Source: DATMER01 sp034667225 (lineage in GTDB: Bacteria; Acidobacteriota; Thermoanaerobaculia; Multivoradales; UBA5704). From it: a stretch of DNA of 64,000 bases. The stretch is from the NCBI GenBank assembly GCA_034667225.1, contig JAXDKG010000049.1, forward strand, positions 1 through 64,000, written 5' to 3'. This document shows positions 57,649 through 64,000 of the stretch, in pieces. Below the pieces are notes generated by a model. The model was not told the origin of the DNA. It saw only the letters and a program-made list of their open reading frames with translations, and did not search any database. Position numbers and translations under genes: made by a program. Position 1 is the stretch's first letter. Each line of letters starts with the position of its first letter.

Positions 57649-58637
57649 TTCGTTTCCAGCCGCACGTCCGCAGGCAGCCCCGGCTTCAGCTCGAACTCCG
57701 CATCGCCGGTCACGCGCACTTTGACCTCATAGACCAGACGCACGCGCTCCTCGGAGGTCTGCACGCTCTTGGGTGTGAACTCGGCCTCCGAGGCGATGAA
57801 CGAAACTTCTCCAGGGTAGGTCTTGCCCGGGTAGGTGTCGGCCGTGATCGTGGCGCGAGTCCCGAGGCGCACCGCTCCCACCCGGTTTTCCGGGATATAG
57901 ATCCGTACGAAGCGGCTGCGCGGATCCATGAGGGTGAGCACGGGCGAGCCGGCGGGCACGACCTCGCCGGGTTCGCGGTGGCGGACCGTCACCACGCCGT
58001 CGAACGGAGCGGTGAGGACCGTGTTGGAGAGCGTCGCCTGAACGCCCTGCACGGCGGCTTCGGCCTGGGTGACCTGAGCGCGGGCGGCCGCCTTGCGCTC
58101 CTGTCGGGGACCGGCCTCCACGAGGCGGAGCTGCTCCACGGCCTGGGTGCGTTGGGCGCGGGTCACGTCGAGTGCGACCTGCGCCTTGTCGAGCGCCTCG
58201 CGGCTGACCGCCCCGCCCTCGAAGAGCCGCCGGGTTCGGGCAAGATCGCGCTCGGCGTCCTGCCGGCGCTCTTCGGTGACCGCAAGGGCGGCCCGGGCCT
58301 GGGCGATCTCTTCCCGGCGCGAGCCGCTTTCGAGCTCAGCCAAGGCAGCCTGCGCCGCCTCTACCTGGGCCTCGGATTGCGCGCGCCGCGCTTCGAGCTC
58401 GGCGCGGTCGAGCCGCGCCAGCTCCTGTCCGGCGGTGACCCGGTCCCCTTCGCGGGGAGCGAGGGAGATGATCCGGCCCGGCGCCTGGAAGCCGAGCTGG
58501 GCGTCGGTGGCTTCGACCGTGCCTGAGGCGACGAGCGCGCCGTCCGTCTCGATCGGCTTTCGCGAGGTGTAGTACCAGAAACCTGCTCCGGCGACGACCA
58601 GCAGCAAGACAGGGGCGATGATCTTCTTGGGACTCAT
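57645..58637 (-). CDS. HlyD-type periplasmic adaptor (membrane fusion protein)
   Basis: 330 residues from ATG 58637, which overlaps the TolC stop (ATGA) and has GGGAGA 8 nt upstream; a second ATG at 58658 is less likely. N-terminal anchor (IIAPVLLLVVAGAGFWYY), then a biotinyl-lipoyl half (GRIISLAPREGDRVTAGQEL), a long alpha-hairpin coiled coil (about residues 70-200), and the second lipoyl half (LTAPFDGVVTVRHREPGEVV). Similar to YbhG. It links the ABC permeases to the TolC-type channel. Confidence 0.92.
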   Translation of the reverse strand: MSPKKIIAPVLLLVVAGAGFWYYTSRKPIETDGALVASGTVEATDAQLGFQAPGRIISLAPREGDRVTAGQELARLDRAELEARRAQSEAQVEAAQAALAELESGSRREEIAQARAALAVTEERRQDAERDLARTRRLFEGGAVSREALDKAQVALDVTRAQRTQAVEQLRLVEAGPRQERKAAARAQVTQAEAAVQGVQATLSNTVLTAPFDGVVTVRHREPGEVVPAGSPVLTLMDPRSRFVRIYIPENRVGAVRLGTRATITADTYPGKTYPGEVSFIASEAEFTPKSVQTSEERVRLVYEVKVRVTGDAEFELKPGLPADVRLETK

Positions 58638-60040
58638 CGGATGTTCTCCCGCAGCCATTCAGGGGTAAGGCGGCCCGCTGCGCGGGCCAGGTCGACCTGG
58701 GCCAGGGTCGCGGCGTGTCGCGCCTCGGCCAGGTTGGCGCGGGCGGTCAGCAGGTCGGCCTCGGCATTGAGATAGTCGGTCTGGGTGCCGGCCCCCTCGT
58801 CGAGCAGGAGCTTCTGCACGCGGACGACCTCGGCGAAGCGCTCGACCGCCTTGCCGAGGCTGGCGATGCGCGCCTCGGCCTCCTCGACGGCGGCGGCGGC
58901 GCGATCGACCTCCTCCCGCACCTGGACCTCGGCCACGCGAACCTGCTCCTGCGCTCCGCGGTGGGCGGCTTCGGCGCGGGCGATGCGGCTGCGGGTGACT
59001 CCGCCGTCGAACAGCGGCACGGTGAGCTGAAAGCCGGCGTTCCATTCGCCGGTGAAGTTCCCCTGGGAGGAGGTCCACTCGTTGTAATTGCCCACGGCCC
59101 GCACCTCGGGACGGGCCAAGGCGCGGGTGAGGGAGATCTGCGCCTCGGCAGCCGTGACCTGGGCGCGGGCCTGGGCCACGGCGGGGCTCGCCGCGATCCC
59201 CTCTGTGACCAGTTCTTCCCGGACTGGAACCTGCGGATCGGCCAGCTCCACCGGAACCAGCCGGCCGGCCCTGGTCTCCTCGACGGGGACGTCCATGAGC
59301 CGCGCCAACTCGCGCTCGGCGTTGTCCATGGCGGAGGAGAGGCGCACGCGCTCGGCCTCGGAGCTGGCGAGAGCGGCCTCGGCGCGGAGGATCTCCACCC
59401 GCGCCGCGCGGCCGACCTCGAACCGCTGCTGCACCCGGGACAGCTCGGATTCGAGCGCCTTCATCCTCAAGTCGTAGGCATCGAGCACCTGCCGCTGACC
59501 GAGCACGGTCAGGTACGCGGCAGCCACGCGCCGGGCGAGGGCCTGCTCGGAGGAACCGAGAGCCGCGCCGGCAGCCAGAGTCTGGGCATCCGCCGTCTGG
59601 ATGCGGGCGGCATCCGCGCCGCTGTCGAACAGCGTGTAGCTGACGGTCAGGGTCGCCTGCCCGATCGTCTCGTCGAACTCGGGGAACAGCCCCGGGCCGA
59701 AGCCATGGATGGGAGTGACCACCATGGGCTCCTGGTATTGGATGGCCGATCCGGTCACCCGTCCCCGCGGCCGGCGTCCCGCCCGGGCTTCGCCGAGAGC
59801 CTGCTCAGCCTCCTCCTGGCGGGCTCGCGCCGCTTCGACCGCGGGGAATCGGGTCAGGGCGCGATCGACTGCTTCGGAGAGGGAGAGTTTGTCTTGCGCC
59901 ATGCCGGTGCAGGGGAAGAGGAGGAGGGCGAGAAGCAGGGGAACCCTCACCCCCGGCCTCACCGACCTTCGGTCGGGCATACGCACTCCCGACCGCCCGG
60001 GAGAGGGGAGCGCGCTAGACCCAGCATCATCTCCAGTCAT
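58634..60040 (-). CDS. TolC-like outer-membrane efflux protein
   Basis: 468 residues from ATG 60040 (overlaps the tetR stop); ATG 59980, with GGGAG 5 nt upstream, would place the signal peptide (RVPLLLALLLFPCTGMA-QD) right at the N-terminus and may be the real start. Two OEP repeats: LSLSEAVDRALTRFPAVEAA with the first barrel strand region (TVSYTLFDSGADAARI), and the repeat with FQLTVPLFDGGVTRSRIA. Long helices carry heptads. Forms the trimeric exit duct of the operon's exporter. Confidence 0.92.
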   Translation of the reverse strand: MTGDDAGSSALPSPGRSGVRMPDRRSVRPGVRVPLLLALLLFPCTGMAQDKLSLSEAVDRALTRFPAVEAARARQEEAEQALGEARAGRRPRGRVTGSAIQYQEPMVVTPIHGFGPGLFPEFDETIGQATLTVSYTLFDSGADAARIQTADAQTLAAGAALGSSEQALARRVAAAYLTVLGQRQVLDAYDLRMKALESELSRVQQRFEVGRAARVEILRAEAALASSEAERVRLSSAMDNAERELARLMDVPVEETRAGRLVPVELADPQVPVREELVTEGIAASPAVAQARAQVTAAEAQISLTRALARPEVRAVGNYNEWTSSQGNFTGEWNAGFQLTVPLFDGGVTRSRIARAEAAHRGAQEQVRVAEVQVREEVDRAAAAVEEAEARIASLGKAVERFAEVVRVQKLLLDEGAGTQTDYLNAEADLLTARANLAEARHAATLAQVDLARAAGRLTPEWLRENIR

Positions 60041-60660
60041 GGCTTTGTCTCCACACGGGGGGTGAGGGTCTCCGGCCCCAGCAGCCGGCGCACCACATAC
60101 CGCGTCAGCTCGAGCGCCTTGTCCCGGGTCAGCCGCCGCTCAGACATCAGCCTCCGCTCCAGCGCGACCGCCGCGGCGAGCCCGAGCACTGGCAGCACCG
60201 CGATGTCCGCGGGAGGGGAGCCGGGCGGCCGGGGAATCTCACCCGCGAGCCGTCCCACGATCTCCAGATAGGTCCCGGCGATCTCGGCCATCTTTCGCCC
60301 CAGCGCCCCCTCGCCGGATGCCGTGGCCTCCGCGAGCAGCAGGATGGGGATGCCGTCGAGGTCCATGATCAGCCCGATGTGATGGGCGACGATGCGCTCG
60401 ATCCTGTCCAGGGGAGGAGTATCCGTCTCCTCGGCGATCGAGCGGACGGGCCCGAGGAAGAGCTTGCTCAGGCGTCCGGCGACTCCGACGAGAAGTTCCT
60501 GCTTGTTGGGAAAGTGCCGGTAGATGGCCGGTTCGGTGAAGCCGACCCGCTCGGCCACCTTCTTCATGGTGAGCCCAGCCAGGCCGGCCTCGCGGAGCAG
60601 CTCGATCGTCCGGTCCAGGATCTCGTCTTGTCGGGAGGGAGCCGGATCTGGCGCGCTCAT
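60037..60660 (-). CDS. TetR-family repressor of the efflux operon
   Basis: 207 residues. N-terminal helix-turn-helix: RQDEILDRTIELLREAGLAG, TMKKVAERVGFTEPAIYRHF, PNKQELL. The C-terminal ligand domain is helical and unassigned. First gene of the seven-gene operon, with a perfect palindrome just before its start, so it probably represses itself and the exporter until a ligand binds. Confidence 0.93.
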   Translation of the reverse strand: MSAPDPAPSRQDEILDRTIELLREAGLAGLTMKKVAERVGFTEPAIYRHFPNKQELLVGVAGRLSKLFLGPVRSIAEETDTPPLDRIERIVAHHIGLIMDLDGIPILLLAEATASGEGALGRKMAEIAGTYLEIVGRLAGEIPRPPGSPPADIAVLPVLGLAAAVALERRLMSERRLTRDKALELTRYVVRRLLGPETLTPRVETKP

Positions 60661-60661
60661 A

Positions 60662-60681
60662 GTTAGTGAGTCCTCACTAAC
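60662..60681. promoter_or_regulatory. TetR operator palindrome
   Basis: GTTAGTGAGTCCTCACTAAC: perfect 9-bp arms around TC, ending 2 nt before the tetR start codon. Very similar TTAGTGAG-type half sites are known for TetR regulators of this kind. Confidence 0.85.
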
Positions 60682-60780
60682 TTCAGGATACGAGGCTTGG
60701 CCAGGATGTCAAGAGGGGAAGAGGTATGCATTGCAACAACGCTCTTGCGGCAAACGAGCCTTTCTTGAGGACCCGTGGGG

Positions 60781-60815
60781 GTAAGTATCCCCCGGCAGAG
60801 CCGGGGGATACTTAC
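60781..60815. repeat. Perfect 16-bp hairpin
   Basis: GTAAGTATCCCCCGGC, loop AGA, GCCGGGGGATACTTAC. It lies between the efflux operon start and the end of the immunity gene. It has no T-run, so it may be a terminator for the leftward immunity transcript without a U-tract or a mobile palindromic element. Confidence 0.75.
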
Positions 60816-60838
60816 TCGGCTGAGGATGAAGGGACAGG

Positions 60839-61486
60839 TCAGAGTTCAAAGAACCATCGCCAATGGTCCCGATCGAAGGGAGGCTTGCCGAAGAGATGGA
60901 ACAACCCGTCGGCGAAAGGCCAGTCGCCTGAAACAAGGGCGTCTCCTCCTCCGCCAGGGAAGTCGAGTTGGAGGATCTGGAGGTAGCCCGAATCCAGGAT
61001 CTTCGTGACTTCGTTCTCAAGGTCCGGTTCGCCTTGAATGAAGTAGGGTCGCCCCCCGAGCTTGTGCGAGGACTCGATAACGGTCTCACCATCGTCGTTC
61101 ACGAACCAGTCGTCTTTAGCCGGCTGCAAGAGCAGGGGATGCTCGCTCAGCGGAGAGGAGTAGTCTCCCGACTCCCTTCGCGGACCCAAAGCGTGAAGGG
61201 AGACCTCGATCAAACCGGGCTCCTGCAGCGACCCGCTGGCTGGCAGGAGCTCATCGAAGCTCGAGAGGAACAGAGATAGCTCCTGCGACGGCGCCATGGA
61301 GAAGGGCAGACTCAGAAGATACTCCATACCCTTCCGCGCCCCGACACCCTCCGGCCCGCGCCCTCCCAGGCGCGGGCCGGAAATGCTTGGCCCGACTCCG
61401 ATCACGACCGGAACGCACTTCGTTGTTTCGTGGTGGCTCAGGACCAGCCCTTTCCCTTGATCACGTGCAAGAGCAGGCCCCGGCAT
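60839..61486 (-). CDS. Probable immunity protein, DUF1963-like C-terminal part
   Basis: 215 residues from ATG 61486. The C-terminal half, GGRPYFIQGEPDLENEV, LQILQLDFPG and DGLFHLFG, resembles the YwqG/DUF1963 family often found next to polymorphic toxins. The frame is open upstream to the Imm7 stop (coding HEYGYVNGSSLGFIEVLSEL), but no start codon is there, while an ATGA overlap with Imm7 lies in another frame. The N-terminus is thus uncertain and a frameshift is possible. It follows the toxin-immunity pair and probably gives extra protection. Confidence 0.6.
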   Translation of the reverse strand: MPGPALARDQGKGLVLSHHETTKCVPVVIGVGPSISGPRLGGRGPEGVGARKGMEYLLSLPFSMAPSQELSLFLSSFDELLPASGSLQEPGLIEVSLHALGPRRESGDYSSPLSEHPLLLQPAKDDWFVNDDGETVIESSHKLGGRPYFIQGEPDLENEVTKILDSGYLQILQLDFPGGGGDALVSGDWPFADGLFHLFGKPPFDRDHWRWFFEL

Positions 61487-61541
61487 AAGCTCGGAGAGAA
61501 CCTCGATGAATCCAAGCGAACTACCGTTGACGTATCCGTAT

Positions 61542-61940
61542 TCATGGATCCTCGAGAGCCGGGATCACAGGAGAGAGAAAGGGATCGACCCTGTCGGTTA
61601 CGACACCCCTGGCAAGCACCCGAACTCTATAGAAGAGCGGGCCCGGTGGGCTCTTGTCCTCGTCGTCCCTCCAATATAGGAGACCGTAAGAACCAGGGGC
61701 TTCGTGAGCCAGAAAGCTGAAAAGCGAAGCGAGGTCGTGAGCCTCCTCTCCTCGATGATTCCTCAGTCCTGCTGTCAGGACGAAGTATTCACCATTGATC
61801 ACGTGGAGAGCGCAGTATCCCGCTCCCCATGCGAAGGAGTCGATGAGCTGCCGAATAGATCGTATGATCGCTTCGAGGCCACCCTCGTCAATGTCGCGCA
61901 CGGACTCCCGAACACCAAACCAGCCATGAAATTCGTACAT
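61542..61940 (-). CDS. Imm7-family immunity protein
   Basis: 132 residues from ATG 61940 with GAGG 5 nt upstream; GTG 61946, overlapping the RHS stop, is the alternative. The opening MYEFHGWFGVRES and the following IDEGGLEAIIRSIR are the Imm7 signature. Located directly downstream of the RHS toxin, it is the expected cytoplasmic antidote that binds the toxin domain. Confidence 0.85.
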   Translation of the reverse strand: MYEFHGWFGVRESVRDIDEGGLEAIIRSIRQLIDSFAWGAGYCALHVINGEYFVLTAGLRNHRGEEAHDLASLFSFLAHEAPGSYGLLYWRDDEDKSPPGPLFYRVRVLARGVVTDRVDPFLSPVIPALEDP

Positions 61941-61942
61941 CG

Positions 61943-63685
61943 TCACCTCAGAGGTTTCAGGTCGATGACAGGCTTGACACCATACCGCTCAGCATACTCT
62001 GCCAGCTTTCTCATCACGTCGGCCGACGGAGGGTTCTCGAAGTGGAAGTATGGAGTACGGCCAGTTGCCAATGCTTTTTCGAAGGTCGCTTTCGCCAGTT
62101 CAGGGAAGGAGCTTCCCAGGACAAAATTTTCTGGCTTGGTCTGCGCTACATAAAGATCGCTGACAGCGTCGAACTCGCGCCCTTTGGGATCAAGCTCAAA
62201 TCTGACTCTGGATTGACCACCGAGACGTTCTGCAAGTGCATCTGCTGCCAGATCGGGCTTGTCGACTTTGATGAGCTTCCCCAAAGCGCCCTTGGTTGCC
62301 TTCTTAGCACCTTGCTCAACCCCCTCTCTCGCCGCTGTTTTTGCCGTTTGTTCGACGGCCTCTTCGGCAACTTCCTCAACACCTTCTTCGAAGAGGCTGC
62401 GTAGCAATTTACGTTTCAGGGCGCCGAGGACCCCTCCAACCAGAGTAGCACGGCTGACCCCCTCCTCGGCGGACGCCGCGGTCCTGCCAGCCGCCTTCGC
62501 TGTTTCTCCAGCCTGCCTCGTCGTTTCGCCAACATGGGGAAGTCCACCATTGACGTCCCCGAGAGTCCTGATGGACTCCCGCTCCACCAGGGCCTCTTCA
62601 TCCACGCGGCAGCTTCGGTGAGTCCCCTCGTCGAGGTTCTGGTTCAGCTTCTTGCCTTCTTCGATCGTCCTCTCCGCGTTCTGTTTTGTCTCCCCTACCT
62701 TGAAGAAGCCGAGGACCCAATCGACGATGCCGGATTCCTCTTCCTCTTCCGGCTTGGGCGGGGCTGGTGGTTTGGGGGGAGTGGCGAGCCGCGTGCCGTC
62801 CCCCAACGTAGTCACCGTCCAACCGGCGGGAGCTTTTTCTTTCGGATCGGTCAGCACCCGCGCCCGGTCCTGCGCAAAGAAAGGTTTCTCCTCCGGCTTC
62901 TTCGTGCCCTTGAACTGTTGGCCGTCTGGATCCCAATAGACCATCGGGTTCACGTACGCATAGAGATACCGGTGCAGCGACGGCGGAGTGTTGACCTCGC
63001 CGGCGAACGGGTCCTCGCTGAGGAACAGCCCGATCTGGTTGCCGTTCAGGTCGTAACCGAAGGTGGTGTCGAGCGAAGGGTTCTGCGCGTCGTCTACCGA
63101 CTGCAGTCGGTCCCGCACATCGTAGATGAAGGTCTTCTCGGAGAGGACCGTTCCCGCCGTAGCGCGGGTGGTCTCGGTCAGGCGGTTGCCCACGCCATCG
63201 TAGGTGTAGTTCACTTTCTTGTCCGGATAGGTGACCTCCAAGAGCCGGTCGGCGTCGTCATAGCCGTAATCCGTGGTCTCCGCCACCGCCCCGCGCGTCT
63301 CGACCTGGCGCGTTCGGTTGCCGTTCTTGTCGTACGTGTAGGTGAAGGCGGAGAGCGGCTGCGCGACGCTCGGACTCAGCCGGTTGTCCATGGTCGCTAC
63401 CCGTCCCGCCGCGTCGTAGGTGGAGGAGGCGACGGTCGCATTCGGATAGGTGACCCGCTTGAGGCGGCTGTCGCGGAAGTATTCGTAATTGGTGACACCA
63501 GCACCCGCGACGGTCACCGACGTGGTCCGGTTCAGAGCATCGTAGGTGTAGCGTGTGACCTTGTCGTCCGGATCGGCCAGCGTCGCGCGGTTGCCGTTGG
63601 CGTCGTAGGTGTAGACGAGCTTCTCGCCGAACCGGTCGGTCACGCTCCCAAGCCTGTCGAAGGCATCGTAGGTGTGAGTGGTCAC
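61943..63685 (-). CDS. RHS-repeat toxin with restriction-endonuclease-fold tip
   Basis: 580 residues from GTG 63685; the frame stays open to about 63800 with more RHS sequence (ATTYDANNNPL), so this GTG is not a true start. Several YD repeats (TYDAFDRLGSVTDRFG, YTYDANGNR, YTYDGVGNRLTE), then the hyperconserved end (LHRYLYAYVNPMVYWDPDG) where the shell closes. The C-terminal ~330 residues are the variable toxin part. Its last ~100 residues (GREFDAVSDLYVAQTKP, KALATGRTPYFHFE, YGVKPVID) match the Tox-REase-3 nuclease group with the D...QxK active-site pattern. DNA is the likely target. Usually the RHS shell is exported by type VI or other secretion, not seen here. Confidence 0.85.
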   Translation of the reverse strand: MTTHTYDAFDRLGSVTDRFGEKLVYTYDANGNRATLADPDDKVTRYTYDALNRTTSVTVAGAGVTNYEYFRDSRLKRVTYPNATVASSTYDAAGRVATMDNRLSPSVAQPLSAFTYTYDKNGNRTRQVETRGAVAETTDYGYDDADRLLEVTYPDKKVNYTYDGVGNRLTETTRATAGTVLSEKTFIYDVRDRLQSVDDAQNPSLDTTFGYDLNGNQIGLFLSEDPFAGEVNTPPSLHRYLYAYVNPMVYWDPDGQQFKGTKKPEEKPFFAQDRARVLTDPKEKAPAGWTVTTLGDGTRLATPPKPPAPPKPEEEEESGIVDWVLGFFKVGETKQNAERTIEEGKKLNQNLDEGTHRSCRVDEEALVERESIRTLGDVNGGLPHVGETTRQAGETAKAAGRTAASAEEGVSRATLVGGVLGALKRKLLRSLFEEGVEEVAEEAVEQTAKTAAREGVEQGAKKATKGALGKLIKVDKPDLAADALAERLGGQSRVRFELDPKGREFDAVSDLYVAQTKPENFVLGSSFPELAKATFEKALATGRTPYFHFENPPSADVMRKLAEYAERYGVKPVIDLKPLR

Positions 63686-63789
63686 CGCCGAGCCCGCCGG
63701 ACCGTCGTAGGTCTCGGTGACGGTCAGCGGGTTGTTGTTCGCATCGTAGGTCGTGGCGATCGTCCGCAGGTCGTCGCCCGTGGTCGAGC

Positions 63790-64000
63790 CGGTATTTCGT
63801 GATGGCCGCGAGCGGCCGGTTCTCGGTCGTCACCAGGTTGCGCTCATCATATTCCCATCCGGTAACGTTGCCGTTGGCGTCGGTGTCGAAGCGCTTGTTG
63901 CCATTCTCGTCGTATTGGAGCCGCTGGATGACCAGACCGGACTTCTCGACTTCCGTGATCCGGTTCTCGCGGTCGGAGCGGTAGAGCGTCTGGGTTCCCC
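63790..64000 (-). CDS. Upstream part of the RHS protein, out of frame and partial at the right edge
   Basis: The - strand frame from 64000 encodes TLYRSDRENRITEVEKSG, LQYDENGNKRFDTDANGN and EYDERNLVTTENRP, plainly RHS repeats. It loses the RHS reading near 63800, where the next frame takes over. A one-base indel must separate this part from the toxin-bearing part. The gene start lies beyond the window. Confidence 0.75.

Noticed and set aside
61430..61720. 96-codon + strand frame over the immunity genes
   Set aside because: Antisense to the recognised Imm7 gene; no start signal.
62534..63802. 422-codon + strand frame across the RHS gene
   Set aside because: Mirror of the YD-repeat coding sequence; no independent motif.

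Overview
The window looks like a high-GC chromosome segment from a Gram-negative bacterium. Outer-membrane proteins, a TolC-type exporter and lipoproteins are present. The DUF5916 barrel protein, the Asp-box propeller protein and the overall gene mix resemble uncultured Acidobacteriota, but that assignment is inference only. No rRNA, tRNA or CRISPR array was seen.

Region 1 (1-37584, + strand) is a non-ribosomal peptide operon, open at the left edge. Five NRPS genes hold nine complete C-A-PCP modules after a leading carrier domain. Hand-read specificity codes suggest Thr, Leu-like, 2-aminoadipate-like, Gly, basic, Gly, basic, Thr, Gly. The Thr module of the first protein is followed by an in-line sulfotransferase domain. 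No thioesterase is visible. The last protein ends in an epimerization-like domain that has lost its HHxxxDG motif. Downstream and closely spaced are an MFS exporter, a DUF5916 outer-membrane protein, an Fe(II)/2-oxoglutarate amino-acid hydroxylase of the VioC/AsnO type and an SGNH hydrolase. The first ~2.3 kb reads like mycobacterial NRPS and joins the rest inside an A domain, so it is either a recombination or an assembly join.

Region 2 (37.6-43.0 kb) is an island of five - strand genes: a DUF4062-like/TPR protein, a ThsB-like TIR protein, a caspase-like protease, a SLOG protein and a TIR plus zinc-ribbon protein. It looks like a Thoeris-related nucleotide-signalling defence system. It is bordered by truncated copies of neighbouring genes and by a ~20-bp-period repeat array.

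Region 3 (43.0-53.6 kb) is an accessory zone of secreted proteins, a large Asp-box protein, several gene 3'-end remnants and a ~740-bp non-coding array of degenerate ~20-bp repeats with the core TGACGCGAC.

Region 4 (53.6-60.7 kb, - strand) is a seven-gene efflux operon with stop/start overlaps at five of its six junctions and a 2-nt gap at the sixth: TetR, TolC, HlyD, two ABC ATPases and two ABC-2 permeases. A perfect 20-bp palindrome sits in front of tetR.

Region 5 (60.8-64.0 kb, - strand) is the end of an RHS toxin locus: an RHS protein with a restriction-endonuclease-fold toxin tip, an Imm7-type immunity gene and a second probable immunity gene. The RHS frame is broken near 63.8 kb.
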